Source: Suillus spraguei (lineage: Eukaryota; Basidiomycota; Agaricomycetes; Boletales; Suillaceae). Taken from it: a stretch of 64,000 bases of DNA. The stretch spans positions 21,182-85,181 of the forward strand of contig JABCPU010000294.1 of the NCBI GenBank assembly GCA_016800925.1, in the 5' to 3' direction. Below are positions 1 to 11,239 of the stretch, one piece after another. Position 1 is the first letter of the stretch, and each line of letters starts with the position of its first letter. The translations under genes were made by a program, and so were the position numbers. The notes under the pieces are model-generated. The model ran no database searches and was not told where the DNA came from. It saw nothing but the letters and a program-made list of their open reading frames with translations.

Positions 1-1078
1 ATATGTCCGGGCTTCAAAATTTTGTAATTACCGAGCAAAACCGAGTTAGTAAATTTGATATTTGTACTAATGTTTTATGTAAGCTGACCATTTACAGCTA
101 CTTTCATATCAATAGGCCAGATTTCATTTTGTTCCCCTCACCGCTTTTGTTTAGTTGTGGAGCTGTACAAACAAAAGGGTCCTGCCTGTTACGATATTTG
201 GGCGCGCGAAGTGTCCTAGAATGGCAACCTGTCCGACGGGGCTGCTGCCTGACACAATTGTAGTACTCTACTTACCACCATGCCTGGAAACCGCCGTCAC
301 ATTCCAGCAGTTGTAAAACAGCAATGTCTGCTCATATGTCATCCTCGTGAAGTGAGGATCTCGTATGTTAACTGTATTTCTCCCCTTATCATAATCGACC
401 AGCGAATTCAATGCAGTTTGATAGCATGGCTCCCCAGCTTCTTTAATGTGATGTAGCGAATACTACACCATTTTCGGCACTTCTGACTTGGTGCCGGATG
501 GAAGCACTCCGGTCTATAACTAAATTTATCATGCCCAGTGGGATCCAGATGCATCAATTTTTGGTCGACTTGACGTTCTCACCGTAAGGTGAGCATGCCT
601 AAAGTCGCATTGAAGATTTGCACAATTTATGTATGTACAGCTTATTTATACCAGATATCAGTGTTGCTTTCTGATGATTCGCACTGCAAATTATTTGACT
701 TCTGATCCTGTTTCTTACTGGCCTTGCTTAATGATTGACAGGCAACGGTCGGTCTGTGCATCTTGTACGGATATGTGTGCAGTACAAGCCTTCAAGGAGG
801 TTAGGCTCGACTGGCTCTCAATTATCACTGGTGTCACCATCCTGGCATGTGCACTTTTGGTATCACCGCACTGCGAGGCGATGTCAATCAGCGGTGCACT
901 GGATACACAAACGCATTGCATCACATAATCGCTTTCCGTATGATGAAGTCAGATGCATCAGAAGCTATGATCATATGTATTCCAACTTCCCCAGCAGGTT
1001 ACTAGTTTATTTCCCTGTTGACTTTTCGTTCTCCGCTCCAACGGTCTCCTTTTATCGGATTATTCTGGCATCTCCAGA
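1..1078. other. Upstream region of membrane gene copy A, no gene called
   Basis: I see no convincing gene here. From about 738 to 1,078 the sequence resembles 13,753-13,980 upstream of the paralogous copy B: both carry a similar stretch around ACATGTGCACTTT followed by a CACTGCGA tract. The two upstream regions were therefore duplicated together with the gene bodies. Nothing recognisable was seen in 1-737. Confidence 0.5.
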
Positions 1079-2638
1079 ATGAATTCTCCTCAGTCTCTCA
1101 ATCCAAGACTCAGGTAAGTATTAGCATGTACGGATATGTATTTTCATTCTAACCACCCACATAGCTCTCCCTTTCGAGGTATGCACTGCTGTAGTGCGAG
1201 TCTCCGATTCAAAGACTGAGCTCTCCTTTTATTTATAGTCCGAGGCTCTCTTCATTTAAGATTGGCCTTGCTATCTCTACCTCCCATGGCAGCTTCTTCC
1301 AAACTGACAGAAAACGTTGGCATCCATCCAGTCTTCTTGCAAATGACACACTCCCAAATAAGCAGGACTTTGACTCGATATCTGATGCGAAGTTCACTGC
1401 TGATACTAGAACCGATTTCTACGACCGCAGTTTGAAGAGTCGCAGATGGGCTCTTGTTGGAGTGGCATGCTCGAGTATCTTTATGCATCGTTGCAGGCGT
1501 TATCACTGTAGCCAATCGTGGAGTCAACAGTGTAGCTGTGACCAATATGGTTGTGAGTGTGAATAATCAGCCGACCCCAGTGCAGGGGGAGATATTGGCC
1601 CTGGCGCTTAACTTAATCGTCACATTATGCACTGAGTCCATAGGCTTCGTACACGCCATCTCATTGCGCTCTGCGCTGGCCTCAGAGTCTCAGCTTCGTT
1701 TCAGCAGCAATTTGCGCCTTCTGACCCAGCTCATGGATGGTATAACCCTAACGGCGTCCTGCTTAATGGTACATCGACTGTCCTCCTCATCATATCCTAT
1801 AGCTCGGCCTCACTCGTTGTATGTCTCGACGCTGAAGCATCGCAACCAGAATCTAGATTGAACATTGCCTTTGCAGGGTTACCTCTCCTCATTCTGGGCG
1901 TCGCACTCCTTCTCCAGGTGATGATCGCAGTGTCTGGGATACGGGCTGTCAAAATATTGATGTGGAGCTCCTCACCTTTCGACTTGACCGCCGCACTGGT
2001 ACACCACACGCAATTGACCCCTGCCACTTCGCGGTGCATGCATTGTGTGTGTGACCTAGACATGGATGGAGGTCCAGCGAAGCCACAAGAGATGCAACCC
2101 TCCGCACTGCATGCTCACTCTAGCATTCGGAAAGTTGTCATTTCTCTTTGGCTGATCGTTGCAGCATGCGCTGGGTGGGCCGCACTCGTCATGTATATCT
2201 GGAACAAGTACTTTCACATACCCATATTGGATGTGTATCGTGCGCTGACCCCAAAAACATGGACATTTTTACCCAATGACTGGTCCAATTCCATCGCGTA
2301 TAACATACCAGGTCTCAATCTTCAGGCGTGGATCCTGCTCTTCGTCAACATGGCAGTTGTCCAAGGACCGTTGACACTTGGGCTGCATTGCTCAGAGCTC
2401 ATCGCGAATGTCATTTAAGACGAAAGACGATGGAGATCCGCTACCGGAAGGAAAGGACTCAGGACGGCAACAACCCCGGTGATGATTTTGACTCATCCGA
2501 TTTGTCTCATACTTTTTGTCACGAAGCCTTTCCTGCATGAGTCATTCCCGTCTAGTATTTTTATCGGTGCTATTGAATATCATCCTCGACGATCACAGAC
2601 TGGATGTTTGGGCTTTCGTTCTGCATAATACCGGTCAT
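1079..2638 (+). pseudogene. Multi-spanning membrane protein, copy A, 5' part
   Basis: This is the amino-terminal and middle part of a polytopic membrane protein that is common as a multi-copy hypothetical protein in Agaricomycetes; its function is unknown. A plausible start is the ATG at 1079, whose short exon ends at a GTAAGT donor after 1113. Hydrophobic segments can be read around ILALALNLIVTLCTESIGFV, LPLLILGVALLLQVMIAVSG, VVISLWLIVAACAGWAALVM and AWILLFVNMAVVQGPLTLGL, so at least four membrane spans are present. The coding sequence runs in several frames separated by short introns. It stops at 2638, where an 8.6-kb element is inserted; the remaining 3' exons lie at 11,240-11,659. Copy B at about 14,034-15,792 is the paralog. 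The insertion makes this a disrupted gene, although the parts themselves look fairly well preserved. Confidence 0.75.
2631..2638. repeat. 8-bp target site duplication, left copy
   Basis: CCGGTCAT immediately precedes the left end of the inserted element and recurs at 11,232-11,239 immediately after its right end. The sequence between them has terminal inverted repeats, so this is read as a target site duplication. Confidence 0.85.
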
Positions 2639-2719
2639 CACATATTACAGTGAACTATCTCCGTATTATACAAGTGAGCGGACATGCATAATATCCCGTA
2701 TGATACAGGCCAGCGGACC

Positions 2720-3110
2720 ATGGGCCCATGGTAGAAATATCCTCGTTCATGACAGATGGGCCGGGAGGAATATTATTCCCGATGACGGCGGGTGGGCCCA
2801 TGCAAGGAATATGTAGAGTAGATGAGTGGGCCGATGTACATGAATATCCGGTAGACAGATGGGCCGAGGTAGTTAGATATTATGTAGATGGGTGTACCAA
2901 GGTAGATGTGTATCAGGTAGACAGGTATGTGAAGGGTACTTGTTATCACATACACGGGTGGGCCCAGACACATATTAGACGGTTGGGCCGAGAGTGTTAT
3001 ATAAAATATTGTATTAGACAGGTGGGCTGAGGGTGTTGTACAGTATATTATATCAGACGGGTGGGCTGAGGGTGGTATAAAATATAGACGGGTGGGCCCA
3101 TGTGTATGAT
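2720..3110. repeat. Terminal minisatellite, left arm of element 1
   Basis: About a dozen degenerate units of roughly 30 bp built around GATGGGCCGAGG or GACGGGTGGGCC followed by an AT-rich spacer such as TATTATGTA. The array is the left counterpart of the reverse-complement array at 10,745-11,150, so the two form long subterminal inverted repeats. A near copy lies at 45,120-45,490. Confidence 0.8.
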
Positions 3111-3150
3111 AATTGTAGACATGGCGGAGCTGAGGTAGTTGCATATCATC

Positions 3151-3746
3151 TGACTGGACCTTCAGACCTCTGCAGCTAGCTTGCTAACCCTATGCATATC
3201 CTAGCCCACCCTGAGCACAGCTCACCCACCACTATGTCCAGACTTTCTTCCTCTGACATCTGAGACTTCCGATCCTCATCAATGTCCTAAATACTTCCCC
3301 TTGGATCCATGGAGCTTCACTTCTCTGGTCCTCCACTCCTACACTCCTCCACTCCTCCCTTTCCAGACCTCCTATCTCCGGACCTCTGGACCTGTCCTAC
3401 CCCACCCTTGACATCCTGTGGATCATCTGTCCCCCTGGAGCTTCCCTCCTATCTTGCCCTGGACTTTGTCTGGCAGTCCGTCTTCCATTCCATTCTACTT
3501 GGGACTTAACCCAGTAGTCTTACCTGTATTTCCTGTCCTCCGGAAATAGTTCCTGCGTGGTTGCCATGATCCTCCAGTAGTCCGTTGGCGCACTATTCAG
3601 CAGTCTAGCCCTAGAGTTCCTCCGGAGTTCCCCTCTGGACTTCATTGGAACTCCCCCTCAGACTTCATGCAAAATTAGGGGCACATACTTGTATAAGGGG
3701 CACAGCGCACGAGTGGAGGCCAAGCCCTTATGATTTAGTTATGACA
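3151..3746 (-). repeat. LTR-like remnant (family D), minus orientation
   Basis: Read on the minus strand, this begins TGTCATAACTAAATC and continues into GGGCTTGGCCTCCACTCGTG and a CCCCTTATAC tract. That order parallels the start of LTR family A, which has AAGGGCTTTGGCCTCAGTTC followed by CCCCTTATTTC, so the two families are related. An inverted partner covers about 5,985-6,720. The distal end near 3,151 is placed only by loss of similarity to the element at 45,011. No target duplication was found. Confidence 0.45.
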
Positions 3747-3984
3747 CTCCAGTGAGACCCCATGCAAAGCTGGAATGTCTGAGTAGCCTCCGGTTTTGCA
3801 TGGCCGTAACAGATTCGAGACAAAAAAGATATCTACCAAAAATGTGTGAATCAAATCTTTTGATTGCCTGACATTTGTCTGAGTCCTGAGTGCTGAATCC
3901 CAAGTGCCGAACCCCGAAATTGTGGACTACTGGGGTTCGGCACTCAGGATTTGGCACTTGGGACTCAGAAAAATGTGAGGCAAT

Positions 3985-5870
3985 AAAAAACTTGAAACTT
4001 GCAAAAATGTATATCATGTAAAATGCCTATTTCCTCACACAGTTCACCGAGTGTCAAGTACCAAGACCCAGGACCCGAATCATGAATCCTTGGCAATGTA
4101 ACAAGTGCCAAGTGCCGGAACCCGAACCCAGAACCTCGAAACTTAAAACTTGGAACTTGGAACTCACAAAAATGTGTATCATGTAAAATGTCTATTTCCT
4201 TACACAGTTCACCGAGTGTCAAGTACCAAGACCCGGGACCCAAATCCTGAATTCCTGGCTATATAACAAGTGCCGAGTGCTGGCACCGAGCCCCGAACCC
4301 CGAAACTTCACACTTCAAACTTCAAAATTGAAACTTGCAAAATTCTGTATCATGTAAAATGTCTATTTCCTTGCAAAGTTCACCGAGTGTCAAGTACCAA
4401 GACCCGGGACCCGAATCCCGAATTCCTGGCAGTGTAACAAGTGCCAAGTGCCGGAACCTGACCCCGAACCCTGAAACTTCACACTTCAAACTTCAAAATT
4501 GAAACTTGCAAAAATCTGTATCATGTAAATTTTCTATTTCCTTACACAGTTCACTGAGTGTCAAGTACCAAGACCCGGGACCCGAATCCCGAATTCCTGG
4601 GAGTGTAACAAGTGCCGAGTGCTGGAACCCGACCCCTGAACTCCGAAACTTCAAACTTCAAACTTCAAAATTGAAACTTGCAAAAAGCTGTATCATGTAA
4701 ATTTTCTATTTCCTTGCACAGTTCACCGAGTGTCAAGTACCAAGACCCGGGACCCGAATCCCAAATTCCTGGCAGTGTAACAAGTGCCGAGTGCCAGAAC
4801 CCGACCCCCGAAGCCCAAACTTCACACTTCAAACTTCAAAATTGAAACTTGCAAAAATCTGTATCATGTAAAATTTCTATTTCCTTACACAGTTCACCGA
4901 GTGTCAAGTACCAAGACCCGGGACCCGAATCCCGAATTCCTGGCAGTGTAACAAGTGCCGAGTGCCGGAACACAACCCCCGAACTCCGAAACTTCAAACT
5001 TCAAAATTGAAACTTGCAAAAATCTGTATCATTTCAATTTTCTATTTCCTTGCACAGTTCACCAAGCGTCAAGTACCAAGACCTGGGACACGAATTCCAA
5101 ATTCCTGGCAGTGTAACAAGTGCTGAGTGCCGGAACACAACCCCTGAACTCCGAAACTTCAAACTTCAAACTTCAAACTTCAAAATTGAAACTTGCAAAA
5201 ATCTGTATCATGTAAATTTTCTATTTCCTTCCACAGTTCACCGAGTGTCAAGTACCAAGACCCGGGACCCGATTCCCGAATTCCTGGCAGTGTAACAAGT
5301 GCCGAGTGCCGGAACCTGACCCCTGAACCCCGAAACTTCACACTTCAAACTTCAAAATTGAAACTTGCAAAAATCTGTATCATGTAAAATTGCTATTTCC
5401 TTACACAGTTCACTGAGTGTCAAGTACCAAGACCTGGGACCCAAATCCCGAATTCCTGGCAGTGTAACAAGTGCCGAGTGCTGGAACACAACCCCGAACT
5501 CCGAAACTTACAACTTGAAACTTGAAACTCGCAAAGATGTCTAAGATGTAAATTTTCTATTTCCTTATACAGTTCACCGAGTGTCAAGTACCAAGAACTG
5601 GGACCCAAATCCTGAATTTCTGGCAATGTAACAAGTGCCGAGTGCCAGACCTCGAACCCCAAAACTTGAAAACTCACATAAATCTGTATCATGTAAATTT
5701 TCTATTTCCTTATACAGTTCACCGAGTGTCAAGTACCAAAACCTGGAACCCAAATCCTCAATTCCTGGCAATGTAACAAGTGCCTCATGCCGGAACCCGA
5801 ACCCTAAACCCTGAACCCCAAAATTTGAAACTTGAAACTTGAAACTTGAAACTGTATGCCAGGGTTTTGG
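3985..5870. repeat. Satellite S1, about 11 tandem copies of roughly 170 bp
   Basis: The marker GTGTCAAGTACCAAGAC recurs near 4,052, 4,217, 4,387, 4,558, 4,728, 4,903, 5,076, 5,246, 5,418, 5,580 and 5,729, giving a period of about 150-175 bp. Each unit also holds CTATTTCCTTACACAGTTCA, a GGGACCCGAATCCCGAATTC stretch and AACTTCAAACTTCAAA. A few inverted units occur at 6,740-7,000. It is non-coding; short open frames here are satellite translations. I did not see this unit type in the gene-bearing element at 45,011-63,180. Confidence 0.85.
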
Positions 5871-5984
5871 GTCCCGGGTCTCAGTAGTTCACACTTTGTG
5901 AGTTTCGAGTTTTGGGTTTCTAGTTTTGGCACTCAGCACTCAGGACTCGGCACTCAGTGATTCAATAATTTGCTTCTGGCAGAG

Positions 5985-6720
5985 GTAACATTCACCCCTA
6001 ATTTCATATGAAGTCCAAAGAGGAGTTCTTGTGAAGTCCAAGGGAGAACCTTGGAGGAACTCTTGGGCTGGATTGCTCCATAGAGCACCAATAAACTTCT
6101 GGAGAAGTGTAGAAAACTATGCCGCAGGTAGGCGGAGATAGAGGTAAGACTACTGGGACAAGTCCCAAGTAGAATGGGTGAAGGGAAGACCACTGGATGA
6201 AGTCTAGGGCAGGATTGGAGCAAGGCTCCAGGGGGAAATATGATCCACAGGAGGTCAAGGATAGGATAGGACAGGACAAGAGGTCCGGAGATAGGAGGTC
6301 CGGAGGATGAGGAGTGGAGGAACGCAGAAATGGAGGAGTGGAGGAGTGGAGAAACAGAGGAGTGGAGCTCTGTGGATTTGGGGGGAAGTATTGCCCTACT
6401 ATGGAGGAGTAGGTCCGGAGATTATGTAAGGAAGGTACAGGCTACTACGGATGAAGTCTGGAGTAGAAACAAACAGAGGAAGACTACCAAAGGTAGAGCT
6501 GGAGGTGAACAGAGATAAAGACTGGAGTTCGGACAAAGTTCGGAAAGTATAATATAACAAAGGGTCAAAGGTCCGGCCTAGGGAATACTAATTTTACATG
6601 ATATACATTTTTGTGAGTTTCTGTCACATACCGTATTTCACACCCCATCTCCACTATGATCTCTGGCCCTGATCTCCATATTTCCGGACCTCTGGACCTC
6701 CACAGCTAGCCTGCCAACCC
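5985..6720 (+). repeat. LTR-like remnant (family D), plus orientation
   Basis: This is an inverted partner of 3,151-3,746: CCCCTAATTTCATATGAAGTCC here corresponds to the reverse complement of GGACTTCAT and TTAGGGG near 3,650, and both end in a cagctagc-tgc-aaccct motif. Together with the family D copy at 3,151 it brackets satellite S1. Part of it (GGAGTAGGTCCGGA, near 6,405) also resembles 44,060-44,230, the family C LTR. Boundaries are approximate. Confidence 0.45.
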
Positions 6721-7226
6721 TAAATTTGGGATTTGGGTCTCAGGTCTTGGTACTCAACACTCGGTGAACTGTGTAAGGAAATAGAAATTGTACATGATAC
6801 AGATGTTTGCGAGTTTTGAAATTTCAAGTTTTGGGTCTCAGGCTTCGGCACTCAGCACTCAGCACTCAGCACTCAGCACTCAGCACTCAGCACTTCACAC
6901 ATTGCCAGGAATTCAGGATTTGGGTCTCAGGTCTTGTTACTTGACAATTGGTGAACTGTGTAAGGAAATAGAAAATTTACATGATATACATTTTGTGAGT
7001 TTCAAGTTTTAAATGTGTGGATCAAATTCCTTTTATTGTCTCACATTTTTCTGAGTCCCGAGTGCAGAATCACGAATGCCAAACCTCGAAATTGTGGACT
7101 ACCAGATGTCAGAGTTCGGGGTTCAGCACTAAAAATGTGTGGGTCAAAGTCTTTTTATTGCCTCACATTGATTCACACATTTTGAGTGCCGAACCCTGAA
7201 CCCCGGCACCTGGCACTCAGGACTCA

Positions 7227-10080
7227 ACACAAAATGTAAAGAATTTAAAACCTATCTGTTGAGTCACCTTGTGCCGGGTGCCGGGTAACAATGTGAAACA
7301 TATCAATCCATACATCTTAAGTGCCGAACCCCGAATGCCGGCACCCGGGACTCGGGACTCATCACCATGTGAAAAATATTGATCTACATATTTTAAGTGC
7401 TGAACCCCAACCCCTGGCACCCGGGACTTAGAACAATGTGAGGCAATACAGAGATATTGATTCACACATATTGAGTGCTGAACCCCGAACTCTGGCACCC
7501 AGCACTCAGGACTCGGGCCTTGGGACTCATAACAATGTGAAAGATATCAATGCACATATTTAGACACCAAACCCTGAACTCCGGCACCCGGCAGTCGGGA
7601 ATCGGGACTCAGCCCTCATAACAATGTGAGAGATATTGATCCACATATTTTAACACTGAACCCCGAACCCCAGCACCTGGGAGTTAGAACAATGTGAGGC
7701 AATCCAAAGATATTGATTTACACATGTTGAGTGCCGAACCCCAAACTCCGGCACCCGGCACTCGGGGATCAGGATTCGGGACTCATAACAATGTGAAAGA
7801 TATCGATCCACATATTTTATGTGCTGAACCCTGAACTCCAGCACCCGGGAGTTAGAACAATGTGAGGCAATACACAGATATTGATTTACACATGTTGAGT
7901 GCCAAACCCTGAACTCTGCACCCGGCACTCGGGACTCAGGCCTTGGAACTTATAACAATGTGAAAGATGTCGATGCACATATTCTATCACCGAACCCCAA
8001 ACCCCGGCACCCGGGAGTTAGAAATATGTGAGGCAATACAAAGATATTGATTTACACGTGTGGAGTGCTGAACCCTGAACTTCGGCACCTGGCAGTTGGG
8101 AATCTGGACTCGGGACTCATAACCATGTGAAAGATATCGATCCACATATTTAACCACCCAACCCCGAACCCCAGCACCCGGGAGTGAGAACAATGTGAGT
8201 CAATACAAAGATATTGATGTACACATGTTGAATGCCGAACCCCGAACTCCGGCACCCGACACTCGGGACTCGGGACTTGATACTCATAACAATGAGACAG
8301 ATATCGATCCACATATTTTAACACCGAACCCGAACACCGCCACCCATGAGTTAGAACCATGTGAGGCAATACAAAGTTGAGTCCCGAATTACGATCACTG
8401 AGTGCCGGGTTACCATGTGAGGCAATACAAAGATATTGATTTACACATGTTGAGTGCTGAACCCCGCACTCCGGCACCTGGGAGTTAGCACAATGTGAGG
8501 CAATACCATGATATTGATTTACACATGTTGAGTGCCGAACCCCAAGTGCCGGAGCTCGGGGTTTGGCAGTCAAAACAATGTGAGGCAATACCATAATATT
8601 GATTTACACATGTTGAGTGCCGAACCCCGAGTGCCGGAGCTCGGGGTTCGGCAGTCAAAACAATGTGAAAGACCTCGATCCACATATTTTATGTGCCGAA
8701 CCCCGAACTCCGGCACTCGGGACTTCCAAGCTCCAGCACCCGGAGTTAGCACAATGTGAGGCAATACCATGATATTGATTTACACAAGTTGAGTGCCGAT
8801 CCCGAGTGCTGAGTCCCGAGTGCCGGAGTTCGGGGTTCGGCACATAAAATATGTGGATCGAGGTCTTTCACATTGTTTTGACTGCCGAACCCCGAGCTCT
8901 GGCACTCGGGGTTCGGCACTCAACATGTGTAAATCAATATTATGGTATTGCCTCACATTGTGCTAACTCCCAGGTGCCGGAGCTCGGAAGTCCCGAGTCC
9001 CGAGTGCCGGCGCTCGGGGTTCGGCAGTCAAAACAATGTGAAAGACCTCGATCCACATATTTTATGTGCCGAACCCCGAACTCCGGCACTCGGACTCAGG
9101 ACTTCCGAGCTCCGGCACCCGGAGTTAGCACAATGTGAGGCAATACCATAATATTGATTTACACATGTTGAGTGCCAAACCCCGAGCTCCGGCACCCGGC
9201 ACTCGGGATCGGCACTCAACTTGTGTAAATCAATATCATGGTATTGCCTCACATTGTGCTAACTCCCGGGTGCCGGAGCTTGGAAGTCCCGAGTCCTGAG
9301 TGCCGGAGTTCGGGGTTCAGCACATAAAATATGTGGATTGAGGTCTTTCACATTGTTTTGACTGCCGAACCCTGAGCTCGGCACTCGGGGTTCGGCACTC
9401 AACATGTGTAAATCAATATCATGGTATTGCCTCACATTGTGCTAATTCCCGGGTGCCGGAGCTCGGGGTTCGGCACTCAACATGTGTAAATCAATATCAT
9501 GGTATTGCCTCACATTGTGCTAACTCCCGGGTGCCGGAGCTCGGGGTTCGGCACTCAAAACAATGTGAAAGACCTCAATCCACATATTTTATGTGCCGAA
9601 CCCCGAACTCCGGCACCCGGCAATCGGGACTCAGGACTTGGTACTCATAACAATGTGAATGATATCGATCCACATATTTTAACACCGAACCCCAAACCCC
9701 GCCACCTGCGAGTTACAACTATGTGAGGCAATACAAAGATATTGATTTACACATGTTGAGTGCCAAACCCCGAGCTCCGGCACCTGGGAGTTAGCACAAT
9801 GTGAGGCAATACCATGATATTGATTTACACATGTTGAGTGCCGAACCCCGAGTGCCGGAGCTCGGGGTTCGGCAGTCAAAACAATGTGAAAGACCTCAAT
9901 CCACATATTTTATGTGCCAAACCCCGAACTCCGGCACCCGGCACTCGGGACTTGGTACTCATAATGTGAAAGATCTTGAGCAACATATTGTCAGTGCTGA
10001 ACCCTGAACCCTGGCACCCAACACTCGGGACTCGGGACTCAGAACAATGTGAGGCAATAGACACCTATTGATCCACACAT
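7227..10080. repeat. Satellite S2, CpG-rich tandem and inverted arrays
   Basis: Units of roughly 100-130 bp alternate a CpG-rich block (GCCGAACCCCGAACTCCGGC, CACTCGGGACTCGGGACTC) with an AT-rich block (AACAATGTGAGGCAATAC, ATATTGATTTACACATGTTG). Orientation flips within the array, so many units face each other. The block from about 7,227 on matches 60,640-62,000 in the gene-bearing element, and related units cover 47,540-48,650. The long open frames across it are simply satellite translations. Confidence 0.85.
8575..8961. repeat. Near-perfect 150-bp inverted repeat
   Basis: Arm 1 (8575-8724) and arm 2 (8812-8961) are each 150 bp and are reverse complements with only one or two visible mismatches, for example GAGCTCCGG against GAGCTCTGG. 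The spacer is 87 bp. The arms could form a long hairpin. They lie inside satellite S2 and mark a point where the array inverts. Confidence 0.8.
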
Positions 10081-10744
10081 TCTAAGTGCCGAACTCCGAA
10101 CTCCGAAATCTGGTAGTCTACTATTTAGGGGTTCGCAGTTCGGTACTCGGGCTTTTGCACTTGAGACCAAAAACAATGTTAGGCAATAAAATGACTTTGA
10201 TCCACACATTTTTGGTAGATATCTTTTTCATCTCAAATCTTGAATCTCGAGTGCCGAACCCCGAATCCCGAAATCTGGTAGTCTACAATTTCGGGGTTCG
10301 GTCCTCGGGACTCAGACACATGTCAGGCAACAACAAAACTTTGATCCACACATTTTTGGTAGATGTCTGTTTTGTCTCGAATCTCGAGTTTCTAGTTTCT
10401 AGTTTCAGTACTCTGCACCTGCACCCGGCACTCGGCACTAGATGACTCCACACATGGACTTTAAATCTTTCACCTTGTGTGTTGTGTTTCAGGTGTCCGG
10501 GTATCCAGAATTCAGGAAATCTCTAGTTTGAATCTCCAGTTTCGAGTTCCTGGATTCGGGACTTGGCACCCAGCACCCGGCACCTCAATTATCGATGAAT
10601 GTCAGACATGATGAATTCAGGTTTTCGTGCTTCAGGGTTTAGATTTTGGTGGTTAATGGTAGGTATATGCACTCATAGGGTGCATGTATCCTATGTGTTT
10701 GATTCTCTGGTGGCTACATCAGCTGTACGTCTTTATGATACATA
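10081..10744. other. Conserved subterminal block of the KDZ-type elements
   Basis: This non-satellite block is nearly identical to 62,000-62,667 in the larger element. It includes two GAAATCTGGTAGTCTAC motifs, a CACATTTTTGGTAGAT motif repeated about 150 bp apart, and a run ending at the minisatellite with TACGTCTTTATGATACATAT. No gene is visible. Such conservation between the right ends of two elements suggests a role in transposition, or simply shared ancestry. Confidence 0.6.
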
Positions 10745-11150
10745 TCTAGGCCCACCCGTATATGTAATATATTTTACCTCGGCCCACCCGTATATGTAAT
10801 ATTCTCTCCCCTCGGCCCACCCATATATGTAATATTCTCTCACCTCGGCCCACCCATATATGTAATATTCTCTTACCTCGGCCCACCCATCTATGCAATA
10901 ATATTTGCCTTGCATCTCTCTTCAGCCCAGCTGTCTATAATATCCTACTCTACATACTACCAAGATGGGCCCACCCATCTCTGTCGGGGATGATATCCCC
11001 CTGGCCCATCCGTCAACATCAGAAATCATGTTTCCCTCGGCCCACCCGTCTCTCCCACAAATACAAGTCTCCCGGCCCACCCGTCTCCATCAGAAATAAT
11101 TTTCCCCCCGGCCCATCCGTCAACATTGAGGATATACATAACCTCAGCCC
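10745..11150. repeat. Terminal minisatellite, right arm of element 1
   Basis: Units of about 33 bp reading CGGCCCACCCGTATATGTAA with TATTCTCTCACCT spacers. They are the reverse complement of the array at 2,720-3,110, and a near copy lies at 62,668-63,110. The array ends shortly before the inverted terminal sequence GGCCCGTCTTTGACGGGATA. Confidence 0.8.
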
Positions 11151-11231
11151 ATGGTCCGCTGGCCCGTCTTTGACGGGATATTATGTGGGTCGGGTGACCC
11201 GTATAGTACGGAGTTTGTCACTGAAGGGGCT

Positions 11232-11239
11232 CCGGTCAT
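11232..11239. repeat. 8-bp target site duplication, right copy
   Basis: CCGGTCAT here matches 2631-2638 exactly. Reading from one copy directly into the other joins the interrupted host gene in an open frame across the junction (GTTCTGCATAATACCGGTCA, then TTTCGAATGG). Confidence 0.85.

Larger units (their letters stand above)
2639..11231. mobile_element. Non-autonomous KDZ-type DNA transposon without genes (element 1)
   Basis: An 8,593-bp insertion in membrane gene copy A, bounded by a perfect 8-bp duplication. Its left end reads CACATATTACAGTGAAC and its right end GTTTGTCACTGAAGGGGCT. Starting from CAGTGA, the two ends form an imperfect inverted repeat of roughly 90 bp that contains CATAATATCCCGT and GGCCAGCGGACCATGGGC on both sides. 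The same left end occurs at 45,011 and the same right end at 63,180, which bound an 18.2-kb element encoding a KDZ transposase. Element 1 holds only satellites, minisatellites and LTR-like remnants, so it is best explained as a derivative mobilised in trans. Zisupton, a KDZ family member, is reported (from memory) to make 8-bp duplications, which fits. Confidence 0.8.

Noticed and set aside
3985..5870. Regular direct repeats that could suggest a CRISPR array
   Set aside because: Units are about 170 bp with diverged copies and no unique spacers; the genome is eukaryotic. It is a satellite.
8052..8594. A 180-codon open frame on the minus strand, and many others of 60-100 codons across 7.2-10 kb
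   Set aside because: They are translations of satellite S2; the same peptide phrases (VRHSTCVNQY, GIASHCANS) repeat with each unit and have no start or exon logic.
2639..11231. Helitron
   Set aside because: Helitrons lack terminal inverted repeats and target duplications; this element has both.
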